Below are positions 6,348 through 13,331 of a stretch of 21,555 nucleotides of DNA, one piece after another. Within the stretch, counting starts at the first letter, position 1. Each line of letters starts with the position of its first letter. The notes beneath the pieces are model-generated. The model saw only the letters and a program-made list of their open reading frames with translations. It was not told where the DNA came from and ran no database searches. Position numbers and translations under genes: made by a program. The DNA is from an uncultured Psychrobacillus sp. GTDB taxonomy: Bacteria; Bacillota; Bacilli; Bacillales_A; Planococcaceae. The stretch covers positions 1 through 21,555 of the forward strand of contig CAKQHO010000051.1 of the NCBI GenBank assembly GCA_934234185.1, read 5' to 3'.

Positions 6348-7100
6348 CTACTTTTTGTTAAAAAAACGTTTACCTAATGTTTCCACGGTCTTGGGCATAA
6401 CAGCAAAAAGCTTACTCGTTATAGCCATATAAAAAGGAATATCTATTTCTCTTTTAGGCTTATTAATTATCTTTACTATTGCAGCTACCACCTGTTCAGG
6501 TGTTAAAAGATGATTTTTTACTTTTTCTCGATAATTTGAGTTTTGATCTGCTAAATCTAAAAATGGCGTATCGATTGGCCCAGGGTTAACGGTGGAAACA
6601 TATATGCCATACTCTTTAAGCTCCATCCGAATTGCATTTGCAAACCCAAGTATTGCATGCTTAGTAGCCGCATACACAGAAGCTTTCGGAGTGGCTACCT
6701 TACCAGCTTGAGATGCTATGAAGATTAGGTGGCCGCTCCCTCTTTCTTTCATCTTCTCAGCAAAATATTTAGATAATTTCATAGGAGCAGCCACATTCAC
6801 ATGAAGCATTTGATCTATCCTACTATCTGGCATATCAGTAAGATAAGCAAATGTGCCAATTCCAGCATTCAAAACTACTGTATCTGGGGTTCCCATTTCA
6901 TAGAATGTTTTTTCAACGGATTCGATGTTAGTTAAATCGGCTAGTATCGTATGTATCCCTTGCGCATGTAATTGCAAAAGAATTTCTTCGTTTCTACCCG
7001 TTGCCCAAACCTCATAGCCCTGTTGCTGGAGCTTTTGCGTGAGCAGTAAACCAATTCCACTTGTAGCTCCTGTGACTAATATCTTCTTACATTTGTTCAT
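6348..7100 (-). CDS. yqjQ: short-chain dehydrogenase/reductase, YqjQ-like
   Basis: A classical SDR of 250 residues from the chosen start. It shows the NAD(P)-binding TGATSGIG (10-17), an ADL segment (about 54-56), NAG (78-80), the catalytic serine S130 and the Y143-x3-K147 pair in SVYAATK, and PGPIDTPF after the active site, as in classical SDRs. The substrate is unknown. Position directly after a YqjP-like MBL hydrolase matches yqjP-yqjQ of B. subtilis. The frame is open to 7148. The ATG at 7100 fits where SDRs begin, with a GAGG 11 bases ahead, but an ATG at 7121 with AGGA 9 bases ahead is also possible. Either start overlaps the end of the MBL gene (stop at 7087), so translation is probably coupled. 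Confidence 0.85.
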   Translation of the reverse strand: MNKCKKILVTGATSGIGLLLTQKLQQQGYEVWATGRNEEILLQLHAQGIHTILADLTNIESVEKTFYEMGTPDTVVLNAGIGTFAYLTDMPDSRIDQMLHVNVAAPMKLSKYFAEKMKERGSGHLIFIASQAGKVATPKASVYAATKHAILGFANAIRMELKEYGIYVSTVNPGPIDTPFLDLADQNSNYREKVKNHLLTPEQVVAAIVKIINKPKREIDIPFYMAITSKLFAVMPKTVETLGKRFFNKK

Positions 7101-8031
7101 AGTAAAGGATTCCTCTTTCATCTTGGTATTCCTGTATGAGTTGCTCATCCATTAAAAAGTCTATCTGTCCAATTGTTTCTGAAAGGGTAAGCCCTAGTTC
7201 TTTTTCATACACCTTCGGAAAGAGTTGCTGAGTTAGCTCGTAAATTGTTTTCTTCCCTTCCTTCATCATATCTAAAACCTTATATGCACGATCCTTTTGC
7301 CTTTCGAGACGGTATGCAATCAAGTTGGAAACGTCGTAAACTTCCTCTCCATGGCCAGCGTATACCTTTTGTACCTCCAATGCCTGTATCTTTTTTAATG
7401 AGGCATTATATTGAAGCATTGATTTAGGTCGAGGCGCACCAACTGGAAGAGGTGGCTCAATTAGCGGGTTAGAAGATATCTTCTCTAAAATATGGTCTCC
7501 TCCAAGAAGGATACCATTCTCCTCATCCCATAAAGAGATATGGCTTTGAGCGTGACCAATTGTTTCTATTACTCGATATTTAGAGAGACCAGGCATAGTA
7601 TCTTCATCCTTTAAAAACACATCTAGCTTTCTATTCCCTATAAAGATTAATGGTCTTCTCATTTTTTCCACCCAGTTACTATACTTTTCAGGAACCCCTT
7701 CCTCACTCAAGCATCTTTTGTAAAATTCATTGTGGTATTGCAAAAACTCTTTGTCCTTTGCTAACCAGACTTGGTTGTAGCTATGTCCTAAAAGTGTGGC
7801 ATTTGGAAAATAATCTACTAAACCAGCATGATCTGGGTGATGATGTGTTAATACTACTTGTTCAACATCTTCCATTTTATAACCAATCTCATGAATTCCC
7901 TTTTGGAGAGCCTGCAATGCTTCCTCAGTTTTCGGTCCTGCATCAACTAGCGTAAGGGAATCTTCCTTTATCAAATAAGCATTTACGTCTCCTACTGCAA
8001 ATGGTGTAGGTATTATAATTTTATGTATCAT
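7087..8031 (-). CDS. yqjP: MBL-fold metallo-hydrolase, YqjP-like
   Basis: A 314-residue metallo-beta-lactamase-fold hydrolase. The metal-binding motif THHHPDHAG is at 62-70, with further ligands in GHAQSHIS (H160) and GGDH (D179, H180), and a late histidine in AGHGEE (about 225-230). A C-terminal helical extension (about 230-314) is typical of this branch, which includes glyoxalase II-like and LACTB2-like proteins. The substrate is not known; a thioester or phosphodiester are the family possibilities. AGGAG lies 7 bases ahead of the ATG. It is the first gene of the operon continuing into the SDR and the nucleotidyltransferase. Its promoter carries a FadR-type operator, suggesting a link to fatty-acid degradation, which would fit a hydrolase acting on acyl thioesters, but that is inference. 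Confidence 0.87.
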   Translation of the reverse strand: MIHKIIIPTPFAVGDVNAYLIKEDSLTLVDAGPKTEEALQALQKGIHEIGYKMEDVEQVVLTHHHPDHAGLVDYFPNATLLGHSYNQVWLAKDKEFLQYHNEFYKRCLSEEGVPEKYSNWVEKMRRPLIFIGNRKLDVFLKDEDTMPGLSKYRVIETIGHAQSHISLWDEENGILLGGDHILEKISSNPLIEPPLPVGAPRPKSMLQYNASLKKIQALEVQKVYAGHGEEVYDVSNLIAYRLERQKDRAYKVLDMMKEGKKTIYELTQQLFPKVYEKELGLTLSETIGQIDFLMDEQLIQEYQDERGILYYEQM

Positions 8032-8046
8032 GTAATGACTCCTTTT

Positions 8047-8068
8047 AGAATGAATGACTATTCATTCT
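8047..8068. promoter_or_regulatory. FadR (YsiA)-type operator
   Basis: A perfect inverted repeat has nine-base arms, AGAATGAAT (8047-8055) and ATTCATTCT (8060-8068), with a four-base spacer. The 18 bases 8051-8068 match 17 of 18 positions of the B. subtilis FadR consensus TGAATGAMTANTCATTCA. It lies immediately downstream of the -10 box of the leftward operon, where a bound repressor would block initiation. Other TetR-family regulators bind similar TGAATGA repeats. Confidence 0.75.
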
Positions 8069-8097
8069 ATTGTACCTTTTTTTAAAAGAGCAGTCAC
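8069..8097 (-). promoter_or_regulatory. sigma-A promoter of the yqjP-like operon
   Basis: On the minus strand GTGACT (8092-8097) and TACAAT (8069-8074) are separated by 17 bases. The predicted start site falls within the adjacent FadR-type inverted repeat. The promoter is back to back with the proI promoter, with ten bases between the two -35 boxes. Confidence 0.65.
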
Positions 8098-8106
8098 TAA
8101 ATAGAG

Positions 8107-8135
8107 TTGACATTTAGAAGGAGGTTCTCTATACT
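8107..8135 (+). promoter_or_regulatory. sigma-A promoter of proI
   Basis: TTGACA (8107-8112), 17 bases, TATACT (8130-8135): a near-consensus promoter. The transcript would start near 8142 and carry the T-box leader. Confidence 0.85.
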
Positions 8136-8141
8136 TTCATT

Positions 8142-8384
8142 AATCAAAAAATTCAGGCTAAGATAAAGACTAGTATACATATGATGGAGAATAGAGAGTG
8201 AAATGGCCCGCTGAAAGTTTCACCTCCCGCTGATATGTAGAACCTACTTTTGAGCTACTATGAAAACATAGTCGTGACTTCGCGATAAGAAGCAATAAGA
8301 TGTGCTGACTGTTCAGCAAATTTAGGTGGTACCGCGGAAGTAGACGCTTTCGTCCTTGTAGTTAAGGATGAATGCGTCTTTTTA
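8142..8384 (+). ncRNA. T-box riboswitch leader, proline-specific
   Basis: The T-box sequence AGGTGGTACCGCG (8324-8336) is unmistakable. In stem I the specifier loop has AGTA on the 5' side (8172-8175) and GAA followed by CCT and A on the 3' side (8240-8246). The seven-base stem TACATAT/ATATGTA (8176-8182/8233-8239) lies directly above it. CCT is a proline codon, in keeping with the downstream proI. A GCTGA/TCAGC hairpin precedes the T-box. The leader ends with a terminator: arms starting AGACGC (8342-8347) and ending GCGTCT (8374-8379), an inner GTCCTT/AAGGAT stem, then a T run. Uncharged tRNA-Pro is expected to favour the antiterminator and allow proI expression. B. subtilis proI is controlled in the same way. 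Confidence 0.93.
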
Positions 8385-8417
8385 CCGTTCAAAAGTATCT
8401 TCAAAGGAGGAGTACGC

Positions 8418-9233
8418 ATGAAGAAAATTGTTTTTGTTGGTGCAGGTTCTATGGCAGAGGCAATGATACGTGGGATTGTGAAAGAAAAGATAATATCCCC
8501 TGATCGAATATTCGTGATGAACAAAACTGATGAGAATCAACTTATTTATTTAAAAGAAACTTATCACATACAAATAGTTTGTCCAAATCGTACTGCACTT
8601 CAAGAAGCAGAGTTAGTTATACTTGCAATGAAACCAAAGGATGCTATAAATGCCTGTCAGGACATAAAAAAGCATCTTTCAAAGGATGCGATGATCATTT
8701 CAGTTATAGCTGGGGTCTCCATGCAAACAATCTCTTCCCTTTTAGGTGATCGTCCAATTGTCCGTGTAATGCCGAATACCTCAGCAGCTGTCGGTTTAAG
8801 TGCATCTGCAGTGTGCTGGAATAAGTATGTGAGTAAGGAAAAACAACTGTTCATCACTGATTTGTTACAGTCCATAGGCTCAGTTAAGCCGGTAATTGAA
8901 GAGGATATGCATGTAGTAACCGCACTTTCAGGCAGCGGTCCTGCCTATCTCTATTACTTTGCAGAACAGTTTGAAGCAGCTGCCATCCAACATCATCTTC
9001 CCCCTCAAGTGGCAAGAGATTTGTTCATTCAAACAATGGAGGGAGCAGTAGAAATGCTAAAAAATGGAGAAGCAGAGCCGGTGGAGTTAAGACGAAGAGT
9101 GACCAGTCCAGGTGGAACTACAGAAGCAGGAATTGAGCAGCTGATTAAATACAAAGTGGACGAAGCTATTTTTGCTTGTATTGATGCAGCACAACAGAAA
9201 TCTAGAATACTTGGAAAGCAATACGAAGTATAG
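8418..9233 (+). CDS. proI: pyrroline-5-carboxylate reductase
   Basis: A 271-residue enzyme that reduces 1-pyrroline-5-carboxylate to proline with NAD(P)H, the last step of proline synthesis; cytosolic. It has the Rossmann motif VGAGSMAEA (7-15), MKPKD (71-75), RVMPNT (116-121), the C-terminal dimer-domain signature VTALSGSGPAY (167-177) and VTSPGGTTEAGI (228-239), all diagnostic for P5CR. The start has AGGAGG 8 bases ahead. Among B. subtilis paralogues (ProG, ProH, ProI), the T-box leader and the position next to yqjP/yqjQ-like genes point to the ProI orthologue, formerly YqjO. Expression is expected to rise when proline-charged tRNA is scarce. Confidence 0.95.
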   Translation: MKKIVFVGAGSMAEAMIRGIVKEKIISPDRIFVMNKTDENQLIYLKETYHIQIVCPNRTALQEAELVILAMKPKDAINACQDIKKHLSKDAMIISVIAGVSMQTISSLLGDRPIVRVMPNTSAAVGLSASAVCWNKYVSKEKQLFITDLLQSIGSVKPVIEEDMHVVTALSGSGPAYLYYFAEQFEAAAIQHHLPPQVARDLFIQTMEGAVEMLKNGEAEPVELRRRVTSPGGTTEAGIEQLIKYKVDEAIFACIDAAQQKSRILGKQYEV

Positions 9234-9248
9234 AGAGGAAGAATAGTG

Positions 9249-9404
9249 ATGGATAATTCATATGCAGTTGGATGGGGTACATTAATGCTTATCAATGCAG
9301 GAATTGCACAAGGAAAAAATAGAAGTGGTCTCAACTGGTTTTTTATATCCATGTTTTTAGGACCATTAGCAACCCTTTCTCTTGTCATATTAGAGAAAAA
9401 ATAA
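9249..9404 (+). CDS. 51-residue putative membrane protein downstream of proI
   Basis: A short gene 15 bases after proI, probably in the same transcript. The product begins MDNSYAVGWGTLMLINAG, has a polar QGKNRSG turn (about 21-27), and a second hydrophobic stretch NWFFISMFLGPLATLSLVIL (about 29-48) before a charged EKK end. This suggests two short membrane segments. A GAGG lies 10 bases before the ATG. A GTG one codon earlier (9246) has better spacing and is an alternative start. A terminator follows the stop at once, which supports a real gene. Function unknown. Confidence 0.6.
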   Translation: MDNSYAVGWGTLMLINAGIAQGKNRSGLNWFFISMFLGPLATLSLVILEKK

Positions 9405-9443
9405 ATAAACCAAGGATAAGAAGTAACCCTCTTATCTCTTGGT
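9402..9443. terminator. bidirectional terminator between proI block and rnz
   Basis: Arms 9409-9421 (ACCAAGGATAAGA) and 9430-9443 (TCTTATCTCTTGGT) pair with one bulged base. On the minus strand the hairpin is followed by a T-rich stretch ending in TTTTTT, suited to ending the RNase Z transcript. On the plus strand CTTTAT follows, which is weaker. Confidence 0.8.
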
Positions 9444-9445
9444 CT

Positions 9446-10384
9446 TTATAGCTTTTGAAGTTTGCCATCTTTCCAAAGAAATTGTTGTAAATCTTCCGCG
9501 ATATAAATCGGAAAGTCATACTCTTGAACCTGGTCTAGCATCTCCTTTATATCGTTAGAAAGAAATCGCGCACTAATGTGATTTACAATTAAATGTTTGG
9601 CTTTTGCTTCTTTACAAACATTCGCTGCATCTTTAATAGTGGAATGTCCATATTCGCTAGCAAGTTCTGCTGTTTCTTCATCAAACGTACCTTCATGTAT
9701 AACTACATCTGAGCCTTCGCTTAATTTTATCGAGTTTTTACAATATCTAGTATCACCCAATACGGTTATTTGAAAACCAGGCTTTGGTTCACCAGTTACA
9801 TCCTTACTTTTAACGATTGTTCCTGTCTCTAGCTGTACATCATTACCAGCTTTTAACTCTCTCAAAAGAGGCCCTCTTGGAACTCCAAGGGCATCCGTTC
9901 GGTCAATTAGGAGCTCAGGAGCTAATGGTTTTTGAACAATCTTATAACCATAGCAAGGGATAACATGCTCTAGTCCCATAGCCTCTATCTTAAAATGGTC
10001 ATCCTCCCATATCGTACCCTCTTCAATCTCTTGAATGTGCAAAGGATATTTCAGGTATGTTTGGGATGTATGAAGGGTAAGCTCCACCCATTTTTTCAAT
10101 CCCTTTGGACCATATATAGTAAGAGGCTCCTCCCCTCCTAAAAAGGACCTGGAGCCTAGTAAGCCGGGGAGACCGTAAATATGATCACCATGTAAATGGG
10201 TTATAAATATTTTCTCTAGTTTCCTTGGCTTTAATGTCGTATGGAGAATTTGATGCTGTGTAGCCTCTCCACAATCAAACAACCAAAAGGTTCCTCTCTC
10301 CTCCAATAGCTTTAAAGCTAAGGAGGAGGTATTTCTATGTTTAGAGGGCATTCCAGCCCCTGTTCCTAAAAATTCAATTTCCAT
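9446..10384 (-). CDS. rnz: ribonuclease Z (tRNA 3' endonuclease)
   Basis: A 312-residue MBL-fold nuclease that cleaves the 3' trailer of tRNA precursors lacking encoded CCA. The N-terminus MEIEFLGTGAGMPSKHRN matches the RNase Z signature. HLHGDH (62-67) binds two zinc ions, GLPGLLGSRSF (70-80) follows as in the family, GEPKPGF lies in the exosite region, and VLGDTR plus HSTIKDAA and NHISARF supply the late ligands. The frame is open ten codons further, but the ATG at 10384 fits the family start and length (about 307 in B. subtilis). Its ribosome site is weak (GGGTG 8 bases ahead). It corresponds to yqjK in B. subtilis and is transcribed alone here. Confidence 0.95.
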   Translation of the reverse strand: MEIEFLGTGAGMPSKHRNTSSLALKLLEERGTFWLFDCGEATQHQILHTTLKPRKLEKIFITHLHGDHIYGLPGLLGSRSFLGGEEPLTIYGPKGLKKWVELTLHTSQTYLKYPLHIQEIEEGTIWEDDHFKIEAMGLEHVIPCYGYKIVQKPLAPELLIDRTDALGVPRGPLLRELKAGNDVQLETGTIVKSKDVTGEPKPGFQITVLGDTRYCKNSIKLSEGSDVVIHEGTFDEETAELASEYGHSTIKDAANVCKEAKAKHLIVNHISARFLSNDIKEMLDQVQEYDFPIYIAEDLQQFLWKDGKLQKL

Positions 10385-10464
10385 TTTACCGACACCCATT
10401 CCTACATATCTCATTTACATTAAGTGTAGTTTAAATTATAGCCCTTGACCACTATATTAATCCT

Positions 10465-10493
10465 ATTTTAGAAAATCGCAAATAGGTAAACAA
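10465..10493 (-). promoter_or_regulatory. candidate sigma-A promoter of rnz
   Basis: On the minus strand TTGTTT (10488-10493) and TAAAAT (10465-10470) are 17 bases apart. The start would fall near 10457, giving a leader of about 70 bases. A second TATAAT-like box nearer the gene lacks a -35. Confidence 0.5.
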
Positions 10494-10513
10494 TCCAACA
10501 TAAGGTTGATTTT

Positions 10514-10550
10514 TAGAAAAACCGCTAAATGGATTTCTCCATTTAGCGGT
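10514..10550 (-). terminator. rho-independent terminator of the YitT-family gene
   Basis: Perfect 13-base arms (10521-10533 and 10538-10550) close a four-base loop. On the minus strand they are followed by TTTTTCTAAAAA. The hairpin lies seven bases past the stop codon. Confidence 0.92.
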
Positions 10551-10557
10551 TCTAGTA

Positions 10558-11418
10558 TTAGTGAATATTGCGTTTTTTGAAGCTTCCACCTCGAACCTCA
10601 GCAACATCTGTAATTACTACAAAGGCACCTGGGTCAAAGTGTTTTACAATAGATAACAATTTATTTTCTTCCATTCTTGTAATAACACAAGTTACAATAT
10701 CCATTGTTTCATTAGAGAAGCCACCTCGACCTTGGGAATAAGTAACGCCACGTCCCAATCGGTCTTGAATAGCTGCACCAATATCCTCTGATTTTTCACT
10801 AATAATTCGTACGGATTTAGAACGCTCTAAACCAACTTGAATAACATCAATCACTACTTTAGCGATATAGTAAGTAGTAGCAGAATATAATGCGCTTTCT
10901 AATCCATAAATAAATCCTGCTCCAATAAAGATAAAAGCATTAATGAAAAGAATAATATCTCCAACAGAAAATGGCACCTTACGAGATACTAAAACAGCTA
11001 AAACCTCTGCACCATCTAAAGCTCCACCATTCCGAAGCACTATACCAATACCAACTCCCAGAAGTACCCCACCTGAAAGTACTACTAATAGTGGATCCTC
11101 TGCACTTAAGATTGGATTAATATGGTGCATAAGAACAGTTGAAAGAGATAAGGCTGCAATACCAACTACACTTAAAATAGCAAAGGTCTTACCAACTTGC
11201 TTATATCCTAAGTAAACAAAAGGAATATTTATTACAAATAACAATACTCCAAGCGGAATACCAAATAAATGTGTACCCATAATACTGACACCAGTAACAC
11301 CACCGTCAATTACTGCATTTGGAATCAGAACTGCTTCTAGTGCATACCCTGCTATCACGGCACCAATAATAATTGGGATAATTCTTCGAACTAAATCTAA
11401 CATTTTTAAATCTTTCAT
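10558..11418 (-). CDS. YitT family membrane protein (YitT membrane domain plus DUF2179)
   Basis: A 286-residue membrane protein. Hydrophobic segments occur at about residues 12-30, 45-72, 80-97, 108-128 and 150-175, with PNAVIDGGVTGVS (33-45) and NGGALDGAEVLA (about 130-141), the paired GG-x-x-G motifs of the family. From about 197 a soluble domain (DUF2179) follows, with VTYSQGRGGFS and a C-terminal AFVVITDVAEVRGGSF. B. subtilis has several paralogues (YitT, YqfU, YpjC and others) of unknown or poorly defined function; I cannot say which is the orthologue. AGGAG lies 7 bases before the ATG. It is monocistronic, with its own terminator; a weak promoter (TTTACC, 17 bases, TATAGC on the minus strand) may lie just upstream. 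Confidence 0.9.
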   Translation of the reverse strand: MKDLKMLDLVRRIIPIIIGAVIAGYALEAVLIPNAVIDGGVTGVSIMGTHLFGIPLGVLLFVINIPFVYLGYKQVGKTFAILSVVGIAALSLSTVLMHHINPILSAEDPLLVVLSGGVLLGVGIGIVLRNGGALDGAEVLAVLVSRKVPFSVGDIILFINAFIFIGAGFIYGLESALYSATTYYIAKVVIDVIQVGLERSKSVRIISEKSEDIGAAIQDRLGRGVTYSQGRGGFSNETMDIVTCVITRMEENKLLSIVKHFDPGAFVVITDVAEVRGGSFKKRNIH

Positions 11419-11472
11419 CAGTAAACTCCTTCTTTTTTTAAACTTGGCTATATTTACTCAAATTGTTTTGGT

Positions 11473-11512
11473 AAAAAAAGTACTTTGTTCAAATAACCGG
11501 AACAATAAAAGT
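11473..11512 (-). terminator. probable terminator of the DNA polymerase IV gene
   Basis: On the minus strand ACTTTTATTGTTC pairs with GAACAAAGT, leaving a small bulge, and is followed by a T run (A residues 11473-11479 on the plus strand). It lies about 20 bases past the dinB stop. The stem is modest. Confidence 0.5.
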
Positions 11513-11531
11513 AAACATATCCAACATTGTT

Positions 11532-12776
11532 TCAATTCCTATTATGATCATCCAAAAAGTCCTTACTAAAACTTGTTTTAGATTGCAACGTAGACTTTTT
11601 TTTGATTTTTATACCTCTATTAATACTATCTTTTCCAAACTTATTTTGAAGCTGCTCCACTAGCTTTAATATAGGTTCATCCTTCGCATGCTCCTCATAA
11701 TTAAAAATCGAAAGCTGCTCCACTGACTCACCAATATCAAAAACATTATTAACAGTTACGCCAAGTAAACGAATCGGCTCATTCTTCCATGTGGAAAGAA
11801 ACAACTGCCTTGCCAGAAGGAAAATCTCTTCTTTTTTATATAGGTTATTTGGAATCGTTTTACTTTTTGTCTTATTAACCCAGCTAGCATCCCGTATATG
11901 AACGGTAAGCGACTTGCCTGTTAAACTTTTGGCTTCAAGCCTTTGTGCTACCTTTTCCGAAAGTCCTTTTAATACCTTTTCTAATTCATCCAAATTGGTT
12001 TCATCAAAGGGAAGAGTAGTAGAGTTACCAACACTTTTTGTATCATAAATAGAATTTGGGTCTACGGCTCTATCATCATTGCCCCTTGCTCTTTCGGAGA
12101 GTCTTAACCCATTTTTCCCTAATGTTTCTTTTAATATTCCAGTTTCAGCTTGTCCGAGCTCCCCTATGGTATGAATACCAATCTGATTTAACCTCTTAGC
12201 TGTGCTTTCTCCAATTCCATGCATCTCAATCACAGATAGTGGCCAAAGCTTTTCTGGGACTTCTCTTTTTCGAAGAATAGTTATTCCCATTGGTTTTTTC
12301 ATGTCCGAAGCGGTTTTAGCTAAAAATTTGTTTGGAGCTATACCAATGGAACAAGGTAAATCTAATTCTCTCCATATACGACCTTGTATAGACTGAGCTA
12401 ATTCAATAGCAGTAGAATTTCCAATTATATCTGTCACATCCATATACCCTTCATCTATTGAAACAGGTTCTACTAGCGATGTATAAGAATGGAGTATATC
12501 AAACATAGCTTTGGAGGCAGCACGATATTTAGTAAAGTCAGGTGGAAGCAAAATGAGGTTTGGGCACTTTCGTTTAGCCTCCCACACAGACATGGTAGTA
12601 TAAATCCCTTTTGCCCTGGCTTCGTAGGAGCAAGTGACAAGGATTCCTCTTCTTTGCTTTGGGTCACCAGCAATAGCTATTGCTTTTCCTTTCAGAGATG
12701 GGTTGTGGGCTTGTTCTACTGAAGCATAAAAGCTATTCATATCCACATGAAAAATTATACGACTTTTTCCCTTCAT
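11532..12776 (-). CDS. dinB: DNA polymerase IV (Y-family), YqjH/PolY1-like
   Basis: A 414-residue translesion polymerase, the same length as B. subtilis YqjH. Palm-domain metal ligands are D12 in FHVDMNSFYASVE and D108/E109 in SIDEGYMD (106-113). The steric-gate region is FYAS, and the YEARAKGI (51-58) nucleotide-binding motif is present. A helix-hairpin-helix thumb (HGIGESTAKRLNQIGI) and little-finger domain follow. QLSIF near the C-terminus is a beta-clamp-binding motif. The frame is open to 12824, but that extension is a terminator hairpin. The ATG at 12776 has GAGGTG about 6 bases ahead. No LexA-type operator was noticed in the short upstream gap, which is occupied by the terminator of the CheW gene. 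It is likely expressed by read-through or a promoter inside the upstream gene. Confidence 0.95.
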   Translation of the reverse strand: MKGKSRIIFHVDMNSFYASVEQAHNPSLKGKAIAIAGDPKQRRGILVTCSYEARAKGIYTTMSVWEAKRKCPNLILLPPDFTKYRAASKAMFDILHSYTSLVEPVSIDEGYMDVTDIIGNSTAIELAQSIQGRIWRELDLPCSIGIAPNKFLAKTASDMKKPMGITILRKREVPEKLWPLSVIEMHGIGESTAKRLNQIGIHTIGELGQAETGILKETLGKNGLRLSERARGNDDRAVDPNSIYDTKSVGNSTTLPFDETNLDELEKVLKGLSEKVAQRLEAKSLTGKSLTVHIRDASWVNKTKSKTIPNNLYKKEEIFLLARQLFLSTWKNEPIRLLGVTVNNVFDIGESVEQLSIFNYEEHAKDEPILKLVEQLQNKFGKDSINRGIKIKKKSTLQSKTSFSKDFLDDHNRN

Positions 12777-12789
12777 CCCCTTCACCTCA

Positions 12790-12819
12790 TTGAAAAGAAG
12801 GTAGCTCTGAGCTACCTTC
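12790..12819 (-). terminator. terminator of the CheW-domain gene
   Basis: Eleven-base complementary arms GAAGGTAGCTC (12797-12807) and GAGCTACCTTC (12809-12819) form a hairpin, in practice an eight-base stem with a larger loop. On the minus strand TTTTC follows. It sits between the cheW stop and the dinB ribosome binding site. The T run is short, so termination may be partial. Confidence 0.7.
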
Positions 12820-12834
12820 TCCATACTTGGAAAT

Positions 12835-13314
12835 TTAAAGCGATAATTTACTTTTTTCTTCTTCTACATATGCTTGTATTTCATTTAATCCTTCTAATGA
12901 CTTCACTAAAATACTAGGGTCAACCAATGTAATCATTCTATTTTCTAAGTTAGCAATGCTTGTAAAGAATTGTGTTTTCGCATAATTCATTAAACCCATT
13001 TGCTTCAAATTTTCATGCGGTATGTCTAAAATCTCTTTTGCTTCTCTTACAAGAATGCCATATGATAGCTCCTGAGTAAGCATAGTAACTATTCGAGCAT
13101 TATCATTTTTCAAACCACTTTGGTTATATAATATTTGTTCAAAATCAACAATTGGCATTAGCTCGCCTCTTATTTTCATCAGTCCGATTAGAAAATCTGG
13201 TAATTGTGGAATAGGATTAATATGTTCAAGCTTTTCAATTGAAACAACATGTTCTACTCCTACAGCATAATCTTCATTTCCACATTGAAAGACAACAACT
13301 TTTTCACTAGACAT
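12835..13314 (-). CDS. cheW: CheW-like domain protein
   Basis: A 159-residue protein made of one CheW domain. It starts VVVFQCGNEDYAVGVEHVVSIEKL (about 6-29), continues with the canonical PDFLIGLMKIRGELMPIVDF region (about 39-58) and ILVREAKEILDI (about 87-98), and ends with a MITLVDP strand (about 126-132). CheW couples chemoreceptors to the CheA kinase. CheW-like proteins outside flagellar operons can also serve as scaffold variants such as CheV-type N-termini, but no receiver domain is present here. AGGGGG lies 6 bases before the ATG. It follows the YqjE-type peptidase gene by 17 bases, so it is likely the last gene of the epimerase-yqjD-yqjE transcript. Confidence 0.88.
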   Translation of the reverse strand: MSSEKVVVFQCGNEDYAVGVEHVVSIEKLEHINPIPQLPDFLIGLMKIRGELMPIVDFEQILYNQSGLKNDNARIVTMLTQELSYGILVREAKEILDIPHENLKQMGLMNYAKTQFFTSIANLENRMITLVDPSILVKSLEGLNEIQAYVEEEKSKLSL

Positions 13315-13331
13315 GACGAACCCCCTGTTCT

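Noticed and set aside
12777..12824. Longer start of DNA polymerase IV at 12824
   Set aside because: The extra codons translate the CheW terminator hairpin, and the ATG at 12776 has a proper GAGGTG site and gives the family length.
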